Below are positions 11,591-29,034 of a DNA stretch of 64,000 nucleotides, one piece after another. Below the pieces are notes generated by a model. The model made no database searches and was not told where the DNA came from. It saw only the letters and a program-made list of their open reading frames with translations. Source of the DNA: Gossypium raimondii (Eukaryota; Streptophyta; Magnoliopsida; Malvales; Malvaceae). Made by a program: the position numbers and the translations under genes. Each line of letters starts with the position of its first letter. The first letter of the stretch is position 1. Location: positions 59,343,980 to 59,407,979 of the forward strand of contig NC_068575.1 in assembly GCF_025698545.1 (NCBI RefSeq), given 5' to 3'.

Positions 11591-11837
11591 CTCCCTGTCT
11601 CTTACCATTCCTGTGCGGTGCCGTTCGTGCTGCCCAAAAGCTAAAAATAAAATTTCTTTTTAACAAAAACGTTGTATTTTCTCTTCTTTTTCTTCCTTTT
11701 ATTTTTTTTAAGAAAACCAGCATTATTTTCCGTTTTATATTCATTTTATTTTTGTCCAAAAAATTTTAAAAGGAAATTAAAAAACTTATTCAGGTTTTTT
11801 CGTGTTATTGTTTTATCGTCGTCCTTCACTGTCAGTT

Positions 11838-15980
<4,143 letters not shown>

Positions 15981-16200
15981 GCTTAATATACATCTGTTGC
16001 ATACCCATCAACTATTTGATCCGTGAAATAAGTTTGTGGATTTGTTTTTGTCCCATTGGGAGTTGCTTCACTGGATTTTCTTGGTCTTGGCTTTAGTTAA
16101 TCAATTTGCATGGTTCTTAAATTTCTCTAGTCTTATTATCTATGTTACTTCAATTTCGGCACAAGCAAAATTTCAAGATTTCAATTAAGAATTTGTAAAG
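15981..16200 (+). other. Probable PABP 3' UTR
   Basis: T-rich sequence follows the TGA at 15978-15980. No canonical AATAAA is close, and plant signals are often variant, so the cleavage site is not assigned. Confidence 0.4.
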
Positions 16201-16499
16201 AATCATATTTCAAGACTGTATTTGGATATGCATTGGAGAAGGGGAGATCAGCCAACTTCTCTCTTCTCCAAAGCCCTTTTTTGAATTGAATCCAATGAGA
16301 TATAAACTGAAAAATGAACCCAAGAAAACCAAGAGAAGATTGGCCCTAAATATAGAGAAAAATAATGGAGGCCCCAATTTAATGTTTTATATAGCAGGCC
16401 CAAGTTTGCGTCCATTTGCGCTATGACGATGTGGCTTATTTTTATTCGTAAGTGGGTTCTCCTAAGATCAGTTTCTTAGGAGATGAAACTAAAACTAAA

Positions 16500-17770
16500 T
16501 TAGCCGACTTGCAAAGATGAAACTAAAACTATTAGTAAGGGATATATTTATCAACTCTTTTTCAGGAGATTTGGGGACGGAGCTGTTCTTGGGCTGGATT
16601 GATAGAAGGACCTAGATGATAAAAGATCAATTATGAAGGCGTTAGTGTCATGAGACTAGATCTATTGTTTCATAATCCGTGCGACTTTAGGCAATTCTTT
16701 CACTTCGAATGGGCTTAAGTCAACCTAACTCTCACAAAATTCCTACAATGCATCAAAATACAGCTCGAAATAACAGAATAACTACAGAAAAACAATGCAC
16801 ACAAGGTGTTTAAGTAAATACTCTCAATATTACTCTCTATTTATAATTGAGCCCCTTGAAACTGACAATATAGATTGAGTTACATCGACGGATGAGATCG
16901 AAGCCTACCTACAATTAAGGGATTTACACAATCTCCAAGATTACAAAATCAAATCTTATCAAACTACATATCTTCTAAGAATATTTTCCCTAATGTTTCA
17001 TTGGGCCACCAAGGCTTCAAGTAGATGAGTTTCGTCACTTATTCTTCAAATCCGACCAGTTCAAGTGAGTCAAATGAATCTCATTTAATAAGTCATGAGA
17101 CGCTCTTAATACTTGGTCATGGGATCTGATCACGACTAGAGGTGTTCATGGTAGGCAACCCACCCGACTACCAACCTTAGAAATATGGGAGGTTTGGGTA
17201 AAAATATAAGCCGAAATATGGGCTTGGGCAAAAAACGAGGCCCGATTAAAAAGCGGGCAGACCTCAAAACCACTTTTTTTTTCTGCCCCCGCCACCGAAT
17301 AATAAATATTTTTATTTTATTTTTAACTTTAAAATACTTTTTTAAATTTTTTAATTTTAAAATTTTTTAAAATACTTTTTTAATTTTTTAATTTTAAAAT
17401 TTTTAAAATACTTTTTTAATTTTATTTTAATTTTTAAAATAAATTTTGGTATTTATTTAAAAATGGGTCTGGCGGGCGGGCCGGCTTATGAATTTTTTCC
17501 CGGGCCGGGCCTGGGCAAAATTCTAGGCCCATATTTCGGGCCGGGCCGAAATTTTTTCTGGACCCGGCCCGAACCCAGCCCGGCCCATGAACACCTCTAA
17601 TCACGACCCATGATAATAATACTTGTATGTCAAGACACCCTTCGAAGTAACAAATAAACGTGATGGAGCGACTCTTGCAAAGTAGTAGTAACGTTCAACA
17701 GTATTTATATAAAGGCCTTTTGGTTGTTCTGAGGCTATCGATTGTACAAGAGTGTACGAGATTAATGGTG
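16500..17770 (-). repeat. Possible copia-like LTR remnant
   Basis: On the minus strand a TATAAATA box (16845-16838) precedes a T-rich transcribed-looking stretch, then sequence like the U5 of copia LTRs (gagagttaggttgacttaag near 16720). No TG..CA ends or TSD could be fixed. It is split by the hAT MITE at 17137-17599. Assignment is tentative. Confidence 0.3.
17137..17599. mobile_element. hAT-type MITE, 463 bp, perfect 8-bp TSD
   Basis: The left end is tagaggtgttcatgg (17137-17151); the right end is ccatgaacacctcta (17585-17599), a perfect 15-bp TIR. The TSD atcacgac sits at 17129-17136 and 17600-17607. An 8-bp TSD is diagnostic for hAT. The subterminal regions carry GGCCCGGCC-type motifs in inverted orientation around an AT-rich core. 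No coding capacity. Confidence 0.95.
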
Positions 17771-17898
17771 AGTTTGGATGGGCGGTGTGTTTACCTGCGG
17801 TTAGTGTAAAGATTAGATACTGTAGCAATATTGTAGCGTGAGACAGAAAGTAAGCTAAACGCACCGCACAGCACTCAATCGCCCATCCAAACCCACCC
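17766..17898. mobile_element. Short PIF/Harbinger-type MITE, 133 bp
   Basis: Ends tggtgagtttggatgggcg and cgcccatccaaacccaccc are inverted repeats with few mismatches, flanked by TAA at 17763-17765 and 17899-17901. The centre (ggttagtgtaaag ... gcgtgagacagaaagtaagc) looks like a very abundant plant MITE family. The superfamily call rests on the TAA target only. Confidence 0.75.
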
Positions 17899-18593
17899 TA
17901 AGGTTTCGTTCCATGTGATTGCCTTGGATGAATGTTTTTGGTTTGGTAAGATTATACCTCGCTGACACTGTTCATTGATTTATGACAAGTACTATTGTTG
18001 AGGGTTAATTGTGCATCGACAGGATTTTTCATAAAACTTGGATGGTTTTGGGCTGTGAGTTTCTTTGGGTCTTTTTCTAGATTAGTATAACAAGATCTTA
18101 AATAAAAACAAAATTGTTGTGGGTTATGTGTAATATATTTAAATAAAATCAAACTTCCTTTGATTCGCCGATAAACGATTTGAGTATGAAAATATTAAAT
18201 TTGTTATTAATATTACAAACAATCTCTAAATTTTTAAAATGAAATAAAACTTTTAATTTTAAATATCTTTAAGTTAATTTTATTAGAACGAGAGTTTTAG
18301 TGTTCAAAAAAAACTCCAGTTCTAAGTAAAATAATTAAAATAAGCATAGAGTTTTTATATTATGAAATAAAAACATAAAGTTATATTCATTAAACGTAGA
18401 AAATGCAAATTTTGTATTAAATATTATAATGGTTTAATTTTTTTTCCTTTCTTTCTTTTACATATAATGGCTTGTCTTTGGGTTGGTTAGGCTTTGAGAC
18501 AAACCTTTAGCTTTAATGGTTCGACATCCTAATTGTCTTTGTTCATTATACTTCTTGATGTTCTTATGTTATATAGTTGGTAAAGCTTAGTAA

Positions 18594-18808
18594 GTTATGC
18601 ATCTGTAAAAGCGCATCTCAGAGTCTTGTGGTAGATTCTTGCAGTCGAAACTTAGTAAATACTTATAATTAAATATTATTAATTATTAAAAAATTTAATA
18701 GTAACGTCCAATGAAATTTAAGATTTAGTCCCATTTTTTATTTTATTATTTAAATTTTTGTTATGAGTTTATGATAGACTCGAGATGCGCTTTTACATAT
18801 GCATAACT
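18594..18808. repeat. Inverted-repeat element (MITE-like), about 215 bp
   Basis: gttatgcatctgtaaaagcg (18594-18613) continuing through catctcagagtc pairs with gactcgagatgcgcttttac ... gcataac (18777-18808). Arms of about 31 bp flank an AT-rich centre. No clear TSD. Confidence 0.65.
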
Positions 18809-20514
18809 AAAGAAACGACAAATTAAGAAATGTTTTTAGATTATTAAAACTAATCCAATTGTTGATAAAAACATATAAATTTGAATCACTAATTTTTTTT
18901 AATTTTCTACATATAAGTTATTGAATTGATGATTTTATTAATTATGATAATAAAAGGATTAACTTTTAATTTCCATAAAATAGAGGTATGAAATTCAAAA
19001 TTATTCCACAACCACTCCATTTTACATTAAAATATGATTTTTATTATTACTTTATTTATTTTAATTAAAATATTATTTTATAAATATATACTTTCCAATT
19101 AATTCTTTTGATTATCTAGATGAAGGAAACCCATGCAACACAAAAGCGAAATTGAGGTTTCAATGATTTCTTTTTATTTCTATGTGGGTCAGATCATTAT
19201 AATTTATAACAAATTAATAATTAAAAGTGGTATATATAATAATTGAAGACATTTTTACTACTATTATTATATTTTATATGTACAAAAGTTACTTTAATAG
19301 CTACTTCCATGGGTCACAGTCCACGACTGGTACAGTATTGTTGTGTGGTGTGGTCAATTAAAAAGATCGGTATTATCTATTTTAGGTCATTTAAAATTCT
19401 ATTATTTAAACATATTTTAGTTTTATTAAATTTTAATAGCATGGACAATATATGATATCTTTTTCCTAAATTAAATGATTGTAACAAATCATATAAAATA
19501 TAACATAAAATGAGAACTCAACAGTCCAAGATTCAATCCTTCTCTGCAAAATAACATAAGAAATATAATTCAAACACACACAAAGGAAAACATAAACTTG
19601 GCACTCCATTTTTTGAATATCATATATATATATATATATGATCAGATTCAAAGCATTATATATATAATTTAATTATAGGTTTTGATAATATTTATTCTTT
19701 GTGGCAAAATATTTAAAATTATTCATAGTTCCTCCAATCCATAAATAGGAAGATAATACACTTCAATGTATTCGAGCCCACGTCCTCTTGTATTGACAAC
19801 AATGTTCATATCAATCTTGTTGCAGATTAGATTGTAAAGATGATAATTGTTGATATAAAGGGAGTTAATATTTTAGCAACTGCTCCATTAAAAACTCTTC
19901 AAAGTGATAAAAGATAGTATTTTGTTTTTCTTATCACAAAAAAAAAAAAAAAGAGTTAAAAGACTATATATAATTATCCAATATTGTGGAGGACAATGCA
20001 TGCAGCTTGCGGCAATGAGTTGAGATATTGTGTTTCTCTCGTGTCTACCCAATATCACTAAAATGCAATACAAATATTTCGAAGTTTGGTCCCAAATTGA
20101 AAATAAATGGAAAAATCTTAGGTTATAAAATGTTAAAACATATTCACACTCTCACATGAATGCTACAGAGATAAGAAACTGAAAATTATAATGGTTGCAT
20201 GTGCACTCTGTCCTCAATTGGTCTAACTTAATGGATCATGACATCATATCCTTCCATAACACTAAATAATTTGACCCTGATAGAATTTGTTAATAAATTT
20301 TATTATATATTATTAATAAACACGTAATTTTATGTTCATTTTATTATATTGGAGATTTATGAATGAATGGATTCATTCATTATCTTGTCGTTTTGATAAT
20401 AATTAAAAAAAAGTAATGAAAACGATCATTGTTAGGTACCGGAAAATGGCTCCATTCCAATTGCATTGGAAGCCATCCGCCGCAGCTACCCATTTTCTTT
20501 CTTCTTTTGCTTAA
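18809..20514. other. AT-rich intergenic DNA
   Basis: No coding or element structure recognised. A short (TA)n tract is at about 19620-19640 and a poly-A run near 19938-19954. Confidence 0.55.
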
Positions 20515-20990
20515 TATAATATTTGGTATTTAAACTTAACATTTTTTTTAATTTGGTACCTAATTTTATTAAATATTATACAAATTATGTAAAACGCTAA
20601 TGGTGTTAATTTTTTTTTATTACGCTACAAAAATATTGTCAGTATTAGAGGAAATTCATGTTAAAAAGTTAAGTATTGAACTATATTTAATGAATTAATA
20701 TTAAAAAGAAAAAAGTTTTAAAATCCAAATTAAAAGAAATTAATTAAATAAATAGAACTAAAAGCAATTGAACATATAAAATGCAAAAAATATCATATCA
20801 TCTCATCACATGTCGGTCATTTATTGATTATCTTTACTACCTCGTCAAAAATTGTTAGTATATAAGAGTAATTTGTAAAACGTTGGACAAGTTCAAGTAT
20901 CAAACCGAACAAAAAAATTAAGTACCAAATTAGAAAAAATAGTCAAGTTCAAGTACCAAATTAGAAAAAAAATTAAATTGATAACAACAA
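20515..20990. repeat. Degenerate inverted repeat, about 475 bp
   Basis: Left atttggtatttaaacttaac ... aatttggtacctaatttt (20519-20570) matches the reverse complement of 20920-20990 (ttaagtaccaaatt, caagttcaagtaccaaatta). The right side contains two tandem copies of the arm. Superfamily unknown. Confidence 0.45.
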
Positions 20991-23160
20991 ATTGATACAT
21001 CAATTAAATATATAAATAATATAATAGAACAGTAATTAAAGTCTTTGATTGATACATCAATTGTGTATTTCTCTTTTAATTTATAATTTAATTTTGTACG
21101 AAAAAATAATAAATATTTATATTATATATTAAATGGTTGCTAATAAATCGAGTCTTGATTTAATTAAGAAATTATCAAATACTTATAATGAAAGGTTTTA
21201 TATTTTTATATAAAATTTAGAAAATAAACATAAATCCTAAATTCTACAGGCTTTGAATTTTAACTAAAGCCTGGTCCATTTCTTAAGTAAACTTTTTTTA
21301 TAAATAAAATAAAATTTCATTGACATCATAAGTGTATAGGATTGAGCACAGCCAGCGGAGGCGACCCATGTAATGTGAATGATTGCTTTTGTCAGGATAT
21401 AATTAATTTTGCCAGCTTATATTTTCCCTTTTCCCCACTGGAATGCTGTTTTAGACGCGGATGCCCAGAGCTTCAATCTTTTTATATGATTTTAATTATA
21501 ATAATTGAAATTATATCTTTATTAATTAAATTTTTTTTAAAATATCAAATCTTTTTATTAGCTATGTCTTTCCTCTGTTTAAATTCAATTTTTAAAATGA
21601 GATAATTTTATTCTTTTATTTTTATAATATTATTGATTAATACGAATAATTATCATCTTTAATTATTTCAATTAAAATGTTAATGTGGATTTTCATTAAA
21701 AAATGCTTATTCAACTTATCATTCTAATATATATATTTTTGGTTATAAATATGTTTTTAAGAAAAATATTTTAATATTTTACTCAATTAGTTAAGGATAT
21801 TAATTATATGGGCTAACTAATGTCATTGTAAAATTAGAGAATTAAATTATAAACATTAAATCTCAAAGTTATGAGATTATACATATAGCGATATAATATT
21901 TTTCGATTGTAAGAACCAATTATATCATACATCATAGTAAAAAAGTTATGAGATTATACATGTCCTATTTCGCAATTAACTGATGGCTGATGGTTGATTG
22001 CAGTGGTTGGTTTAACCAACTGGTTCCATTAATTATTTATTTAAAAGTATTTGGTAAAATTTAGCTAATAGCTAAAGGTTAATATGTAAAATGACAAATA
22101 AGGGCATGACTCATTTTATTGTTAAGTATTTATCTGCTTATAATACTTTAGTCTTTATTGGGTGAAATTATTGAAATAAAACACTATTACTAAAGAACTA
22201 AAACATCCGTTATGAAAATTAATTAGTGAATATTTTTAAAATTTTAAATAAACAAATTTCTTAAGTTCATTATTTGAAAATATTAACCTTGTGGAAATTG
22301 ATAAATATTAATAGTGTATCAATATAATTGTAAACTATATTCTTAATGATAATTATCTCATGTTTTTAGTATGTAAATTAGTGGTAATTATGTCACACTC
22401 TGAATAAAATTGTCAAGTAGCATATTTCAATTAATATAAAGTTACATAAAAAATTAACTTTACAAGAGTAAATTGAAAATAAATTAAGAGTACATAAATA
22501 TTTATGGGCTAATGGACTTAATTGAAAATTTCTCGTGGCAATTGATTTTTGTAGATTCACAGTAGAGTGTTTTTTTTTTTTAGATTTATTTTGGATTTTG
22601 AAGGTGAAAGTGAAAATTAGAGAATGGATGCTACTGATATTCTGGCACACCTCTATTAGGTTTGAGAGTATGTGACAAATTGAGTGATTTTTTAGCAAGC
22701 ATAGTCATATATGTCATTCCACGTATCTCATTCCAAATCAACCGTAGAAAAAAGTTGCTCATCCAAACATTACAATCAGAGGGTCTGACTACCTAATCCT
22801 TCATTTGTGCCCAAATCAGCTAAAAAATGTCTAGAACTCTATTTACCAAACACCTTCATAATCTAACCCTCTTTATAACATAAATTTTGAATGCTATAGA
22901 AATATGGTTGTTATATACTTATAATAACATTTGATTTTGCTTAAAAAAAACAGCATTTATTTTTTTATAATAGCATTTGATATTTAGATTACATTTGATT
23001 TTTTAATTTTGAATTAAAAATTAAAAATTATCTTTAATAAAATTTACAAATTAATTTCCTTTATTAAAGAGCATTTTCTTTTAATTAAATATGAACTAAT
23101 AGATTTTATGTAATCTTTAAACAATTTATTGAAATAATTTCTTAACTAAATTTTATTTAT
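20991..23160. other. AT-rich intergenic DNA, nothing recognised
   Basis: Open frames here (for example near 21342-21605 and 22393-22698) are low-complexity and show no family resemblance. A slightly GC-richer patch at 21340-21480 remains unexplained. Confidence 0.5.
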
Positions 23161-23164
23161 TTTT

Positions 23165-24050
23165 GGCTCAAGGGTGCCAAAAAAAACCCTCAAAAAATTT
23201 CAAAAAAAAGTAATCCAGCTCTTTTTTTTTTTGCACTTATTTGGGTACTTGAACTTTCAAAATGCATAAAAAAAATACCCTCAAACCCTTTTGAAAAAAG
23301 CAATTAAGCCTCTCTTTTTTTTGCACTCAATTGGATAATTGAACTTTCAAATGCATCAAAAGACATTCAAACTTTTTCAAAAAAGCAACTAAGCCCATGC
23401 TTTTATTAAAAGTTAGAAAAAATAATAAAAATAAAATCAATAAAAGCTATAAATATTATTAAATTTTAATAAAAAATTCAATCACTAAAAATTTATTAAA
23501 AATTAGGAAAAATATAAAAATCGTAAAATATATATGAAATTGTAAAATTTTATAAAATCGTAAAAAATATATAAAATATATGGAAATGTAAAAATTATAA
23601 AATTTTATAAAGTCGTAAGAAAATTATACAAAATCTAAAGAAATATAAATTTCAGTAAAAAATTATAAAAATTATTGTACCAAAAGGAGCATTTTATAAT
23701 TATTCTATAACTTTTATTGATTTTTATTTTTATTATTTTTCGCCAAATGTCACATTGTGTTGCGACACGTGATGACTTTAATTAAAAACCATGGGTTGTT
23801 AATTTTTATGATTTTTATAAAATTTTACAATTATATATTTATTTTTACAATTTTATAAAAAATCTATTTTTAATAAAATTTAAAATTTTATATTTTATTA
23901 AAATTTAATATTATTTCTAAAATTTATTACTTTTTATTTTTTGTTTTCTAATTTTTAATAAGAGCAGGGCTTAATTGCTTTTAGAAAAATTTTGAGGTCT
24001 TTTGATGCATTTTAAAATTCACAATAAACTTAGTTGTTATAAAAGTAGAT
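23165..24050. repeat. Long inverted-repeat element with poly-A/T arms
   Basis: Sequences at about 23350-23420 (aaatgcatcaaaagacattc ... caactaagcccatgctttta) recur inverted at about 23950-24030 (taagagcagggcttaattgc ... ggtcttttgatgcatttt). The left side also holds three diverged tandem copies of the tgaactttcaaaatgcat motif. A MITE or defective DNA element of undetermined class. Confidence 0.5.
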
Positions 24051-24256
24051 TATTATATAGAAAATATTGGAGTGATACGTAATAACAATTTTAATTAAAA
24101 TGTATACTAAATTAGGTTTGTTTGCTTACTTTATTTTTTCTTTTCCTTTTCTTTTTCTTTTTCAAAATTGGTTGCTCCTTTTCGGTTCTCTTTTATCTCA
24201 TTCATGCAAATTCAAACTTTTTAATAATTTTTATCCTTTTTTCTATTTAACCCTTG

Positions 24257-24510
24257 ACCAGGGCGAAATCAAAAATTTTTTAGACAGAACTGAAATTAAA
24301 TTGTAATTTTATTATAGAAAATATAATTTTATTATTTTAATAAATTATATCTTTATAATTTTTTAAGCATTAAATCAAATTTTTTTATTTTCAGAAGAGC
24401 TAAAGTGGAATTTTATTTTTACTAGTTTAAAATTTTAAAAATTTTAAAAGTCTATATGAATTTTTTTTCATTTTAGGGGCCGGGCCATATTAGCCCCCTA
24501 ATTTTGCCTC
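24257..24510. repeat. Dispersed repeat, copy 2 (most complete)
   Basis: Opens agggcgaaatcaaaaatttt, continues gaaattaaattgtaatttta and ttagtttaaaattttaaaaa, and ends with a gggccgggcca motif. Copies 1 and 3 share the middle blocks in the same order. Confidence 0.5.
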
Positions 24511-25809
24511 TGCCCTCAACTTTGATTTCTTTTTCGGTCAATTTGGCTCAATGAAAAAATCTATTTCCATTTCCAGAAAAATCCTAAATTTAAAAAGAGT
24601 TTACCTACTCTTCTTGTGGATCTTAGCTTCTTCTTTTTTTTTTTTTTTTTGTGATTGTTGTATTTTTATATAAATTTAGATTCTGATTGTTTAACTGAAA
24701 ATAGTTTTTAAAAATGACTTACTTTTAAGGAAAAGTTAATATTTTTGGTGTTTGGATGAATATGTGTAAAATATTTTCTGTTATTTGATAGATTTCTTTA
24801 AAATATTTCATTAAAATTGTTTTCAATGAAACAAATATACAATTGAGATTTTCTTATCTTTTATTATTTAATTGAGTTTATTTTATATCTATAAATTTAT
24901 ATTTTATATTGTTTTTCATATATTAAAAATATTTTGTTAAATTTAGGTTTATTACAATGTCATTTTTAGTTACATGACTACCAAATAAGTAATTTTATTT
25001 AAAATATGACATCAACAAAACTGACAAAAAAAGTTAACAATGTCAACAATTGGATTTTATTTTCAAATCTGAAAAGTAGAGGACTAAATTCTTGAAAATA
25101 AAAGTACAGAGACTAAATTGCAAATTTGTGAAGAGTTCATAGAGTTATGACATATTTTAACATTTATACTACAAAAATTTATTATTAAAATATTAATCTT
25201 GAATATTTATTATTTATTATATGACTAAATATAAATAATTAAATATGTATGTTTAATAATATTAAAAATACATTATTTTATATCCATATTTTAATAATTT
25301 AAATAATTAAAAATGTAAAAACATTATCAATACAATAATATTAAACTTAATTTAAGTCAATTTTTATATAAAAATAAAATTACCTATAGATGAGCTCTTT
25401 TTGGAAAATAACTTACGCCTATAAGTCATTTTACAAGAAAAAAAGTTTATTTTATAAACAAACACAGAAAAATACAAAAATATTTTACGTAAAACCTTTT
25501 ACACATAAATAAACGGACCATTATATGATTGAATCATCCAGCCCAATTGTTTTTTTATTATTATTTATAAACAAAGGCTCAGACGAATTCTAAAATCCAT
25601 GTATATATCACCACACATGTTAGTTTTTGTTTTTTTACACGACTTTAAGATTCGTTAACATATTTTATTATCATTCACATACATACTTTTATATAATATA
25701 TAAATCGATCAAAAAATTAATTCTAGATTGAATTAATCTAAACATTATTCTTTAATGTAATTCTAATTAAATAATTTATTAAAAAACTAAAAGAAATCTA
25801 TAAAATCTC
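24511..25809. other. AT-rich DNA with a possible degenerate Tourist-like MITE
   Basis: Between about 24680 (ctgattgtttaactgaaaa) and 25523 (ataaacggaccatta) the ends and the aaaatgactt/aagtcatttt motifs resemble a decayed version of the MITE type seen at 5440. The match is too weak for boundaries. Otherwise nothing is recognised. Confidence 0.3.
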
Positions 25810-25814
25810 ATAAT

Positions 25815-26886
25815 TGTTGACACCATTTTTCGAAAACGAGGTCGACTTGGATTTTAAAAAAGAATACGAATGTAGGAGTCGCCACCAATCTTTTTTTTAG
25901 GTGTGATCGGATCACCTCACTTAATCATTTTAATAAATGTTTAAATTTATTAAAAACGATAATTTTTGGTCTACAAAATCCAGAAAACGGGTTCGGGAGT
26001 CGGTTACATACAATGAAGGATTAGCACCCTCGTAACGCCCAAAATTGGTACCTAGTTGATTAATTAATGTCTTAAAGTCGAAAGTCGAAAATCCATAAAG
26101 AATTTAAAAAAATGCGATCCTCCCTTTTTATTAATGTTAAATTTATAAACGATGCTTGGATAAATCGAGGTGGATGCTAAAGACCTTCTTGTCTCAGAGT
26201 AATAAAATGTCACATCCAGTACGTTAGGACACAACATTTTAAACCATCGAGAACAAGCTTATCTTTTGATTTTCAAAACTCGTACATTTTAATTTCAAAA
26301 GGATATTCGATTATTTGGGTTAAAGGAGAAAAATCGAAACTCAGTAAATTAGGGCACGATCACTCGAATTTCCCAAATACGGAATATTGCCTTTATTATT
26401 TTTAGAAAAATCATCATCTCAAGAAAACAATGTGTCATATCCAATGCGTTAGGACACAACGTATTGAATTCCCGATAATGAGCTTTTTCTGTTTTTTGAT
26501 TAAAGATCATTCTCGATTATTTAGATTCAACGAAGAAAATTGGAACCCAATACGTTAGGGCTCAATCCTCTCGAAGATCCCAAATACTGAGTATTGCCTT
26601 TATTTTCAAAATTTTCTCTTTTTTACAAATTTGGGTAAAAAATCATATATGACGGAATAACAATTATGATAATGTAAGTAAAAATAATACGAGCAATAAC
26701 AAAAATGAACAAATAAAAGGTCAAATTAATAACATGCAAAATAACAAGTATAATAAGCAAGTAAAGTTAAAACATTTTTTAAAATAATAATAAAACATAA
26801 ATAAATAAAAGAGATGAACAAAATTATAAAAATATAAAGTATGTATATATATGGTTAAATCTAAAATTAAATGGTATAAATGAGTA

Positions 26887-26918
<32 letters not shown>

Positions 26919-28316
26919 TAATAAAAGGTTAAAAGATATTTAAACTTAGATAAATAAATAGAATAGAAATATAATAACAATAATAATATAAAAATAACAG
27001 CATAATATAATAATATAATAGTGAGAAATAAATAAATAAACCGAATTAATTAATAAAGTAACAAAATAACATAAGAGGACTAATTTGAATTTTAAGACAA
27101 AGATTCGGGGTAAAATCAAAATAAAATGCAAGGTAGGGAGCAATTTGAACATGCGCATAACATGGGGGGACTGAAAAGGTAAATTTACCTTCCCCCAAAA
27201 CGACACCATTTCAGATAGGACCAAACTGAATTCGTAGAAAAATCACGGGTTAAGATTTAAAAAATAAAAATCTTTGATTGGAAAACATTAAAAAAGCGGA
27301 AGGGCTAAAAGTGAAATTAGCCCTTCCATTGAAAACACGCGGATCCCCCCTGGAGCAGGTCGGGTCGCACGCAGGTCGCGCAAAGTGGCGTCGTTTTGGC
27401 ACTGAGCTCCCCAGGTGAAACGAAAGTTAAAATTTTTTAGAAAAAACTCATTTTTTTTCTTCTTTCTCAAAAAAGAAACCAAAATCCTCTCTAGTTCTCA
27501 ACCCCCTTCGAACGTCGGCCAATGGATCGACCAAAGGTCACCGCACCGGCTGCTAGTCGCCGGCGCCGCCGTGCACGGCGGCAGAGAGTCAAAAGGTTTT
27601 CTTTTTTACCCCGTTTTAGATCCCGGCCTCCTAAATACGGATCTGGTCTCGAAACACCAAAAGGAAAACAAAAGGGAGAGGATCACCGGCCTTTCAACAA
27701 CCGATTCTATCACCGGAGAAGAAGCCTCCGACGACACAGACGCGAAACGATCCCGATAAGTTCCTCTTTTTCTTTATTTTTCTTGTTATTTCCGTATAAA
27801 ATGAAAAAATAAAAAATAATAATAAAAGTAGAATCGGCCCGATTTGAAACCAAAAATAGAAGTAAAATCACCTTCAAAGTTTTTTTATTTTTTATTTTTT
27901 TATTTCTCTCCTCTCTTCCCCCCTTTCTTTAAAATTACATTGGGTTTTTATAAACAAGTTCTCTGTTACAATCAATATTCTCTGTTGCTACCTCTCCTTT
28001 TGTTTTGTTTTTGCAGGGTTAGGGAGTGAATGGGCTGAACTTTGCCATTTTGGTGCTACTGGAGGCTGCCTCGGGCGTCGAACGTGCTGCTGAGGCACAT
28101 GGGCAGCAGGGGAAACGACGCCTTAGGGTTAGGGTTCTGGTTTCTTTATTGAAACCAGTTTAGGTTGTGGGCTTATCGGGCTTGATGTTTTTGGGCCAGT
28201 TGGACTGCTATGTTTTTTTTATTTGGGCCATATTGGGCCTGTTTGTAATTTGGACTTTTTTGTTATTTTGGGTTTTATTATTTGTGCCTGGGCCCGGGCA
28301 AAATAGGGCCTGTACA
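25815..28316 (-). mobile_element. Solo LTR of a gypsy (Tat/Ogre-like) retrotransposon, 2502 bp
   Basis: Begins tgttgacacc and ends gggcctgtaca on the + strand (TG..CA), with a perfect 5-bp TSD ataat at 25810-25814 and 28317-28321. It shares blocks with the LTRs of the neighbouring full-length element, such as gagtcgccacc, ggattagcaccctcgtaacg and cccaaaattggtacc, in the same order. By analogy its transcriptional sense is minus. No internal region or second LTR is present, so it is the product of LTR-LTR recombination. A basic-looking ORF at 27522-27812 is antisense to this and not considered a gene. Confidence 0.92.
26887..26916. repeat. (AAT)n microsatellite in the solo LTR
   Basis: About ten uninterrupted aat/ata units. 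Confidence 0.85.
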
Positions 28317-28321
28317 ATAAT

Positions 28322-29029
28322 CAGCGTTTAGAATTTTTATTTATTTATAGTTTTTGTGAAATACAATTGATTCTTCAAGTTGTTTCTTATAAAAAGAAGT
28401 ACTTGTGAGATAGCAAGAAAATTCAATAAACCACCACTTCTCTTTTTTCTTCCAATGTTTTACAATTTCTTAATATACATTTTTAAAATTTATATCTTGA
28501 ATCAACTTGGATAAATGATGCTTCAAATGAATTCAGACGTCTATTTGTGTAAATTTATTTTGAACTTAAAATTTGAATAAATTTAATTTTTTTAATTTCT
28601 TTTAAATTTTTTTATTTTTGCCGATTTACGTCAATATCGCAACAAATGACTCATCAATTATTAATAGCCACGTTAGCACAATCGATAAGATTTAATGGTC
28701 AATCGTTAAATCTAATAGTTAATTTTATCAATTGGATGCAAAGATTCATAGATACTTAATTAATCTATGGTTGTTTTGTTGTTAGAATGAGATCCAAGTT
28801 TGGTAGCCCATTTGCAATTTTTCTATTAAGCTCTTAAGAGTTACGATATATTGTAATAGAAAATAATTGGTTCATAGCATAATGATTTATTTGGTCCTTT
28901 ACTTTATAAAAATCATTTTATCCTTTTATTTAATTTTTATATTTGTATTTTTTGTCAAATCACTCCAAAATGGATGTAAAGATTAATGTTTTGACGTGGC
29001 ATACACATGAATTGTCATGTGGATGAGAC
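28322..29029. other. Short spacer between the solo LTR and the full-length element
   Basis: AT-rich, no gene or element recognised. Confidence 0.5.
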
Positions 29030-29034
29030 ATCAA

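Noticed and set aside
24680..25523. Second Tourist-like MITE
   Set aside because: End motifs are similar to the 5440 element but too diverged to define TIRs or a TSD.
27522..27812. Arg-rich 96-aa ORF
   Set aside because: It lies in a solo LTR, antisense to the inferred element direction, and is of low complexity.
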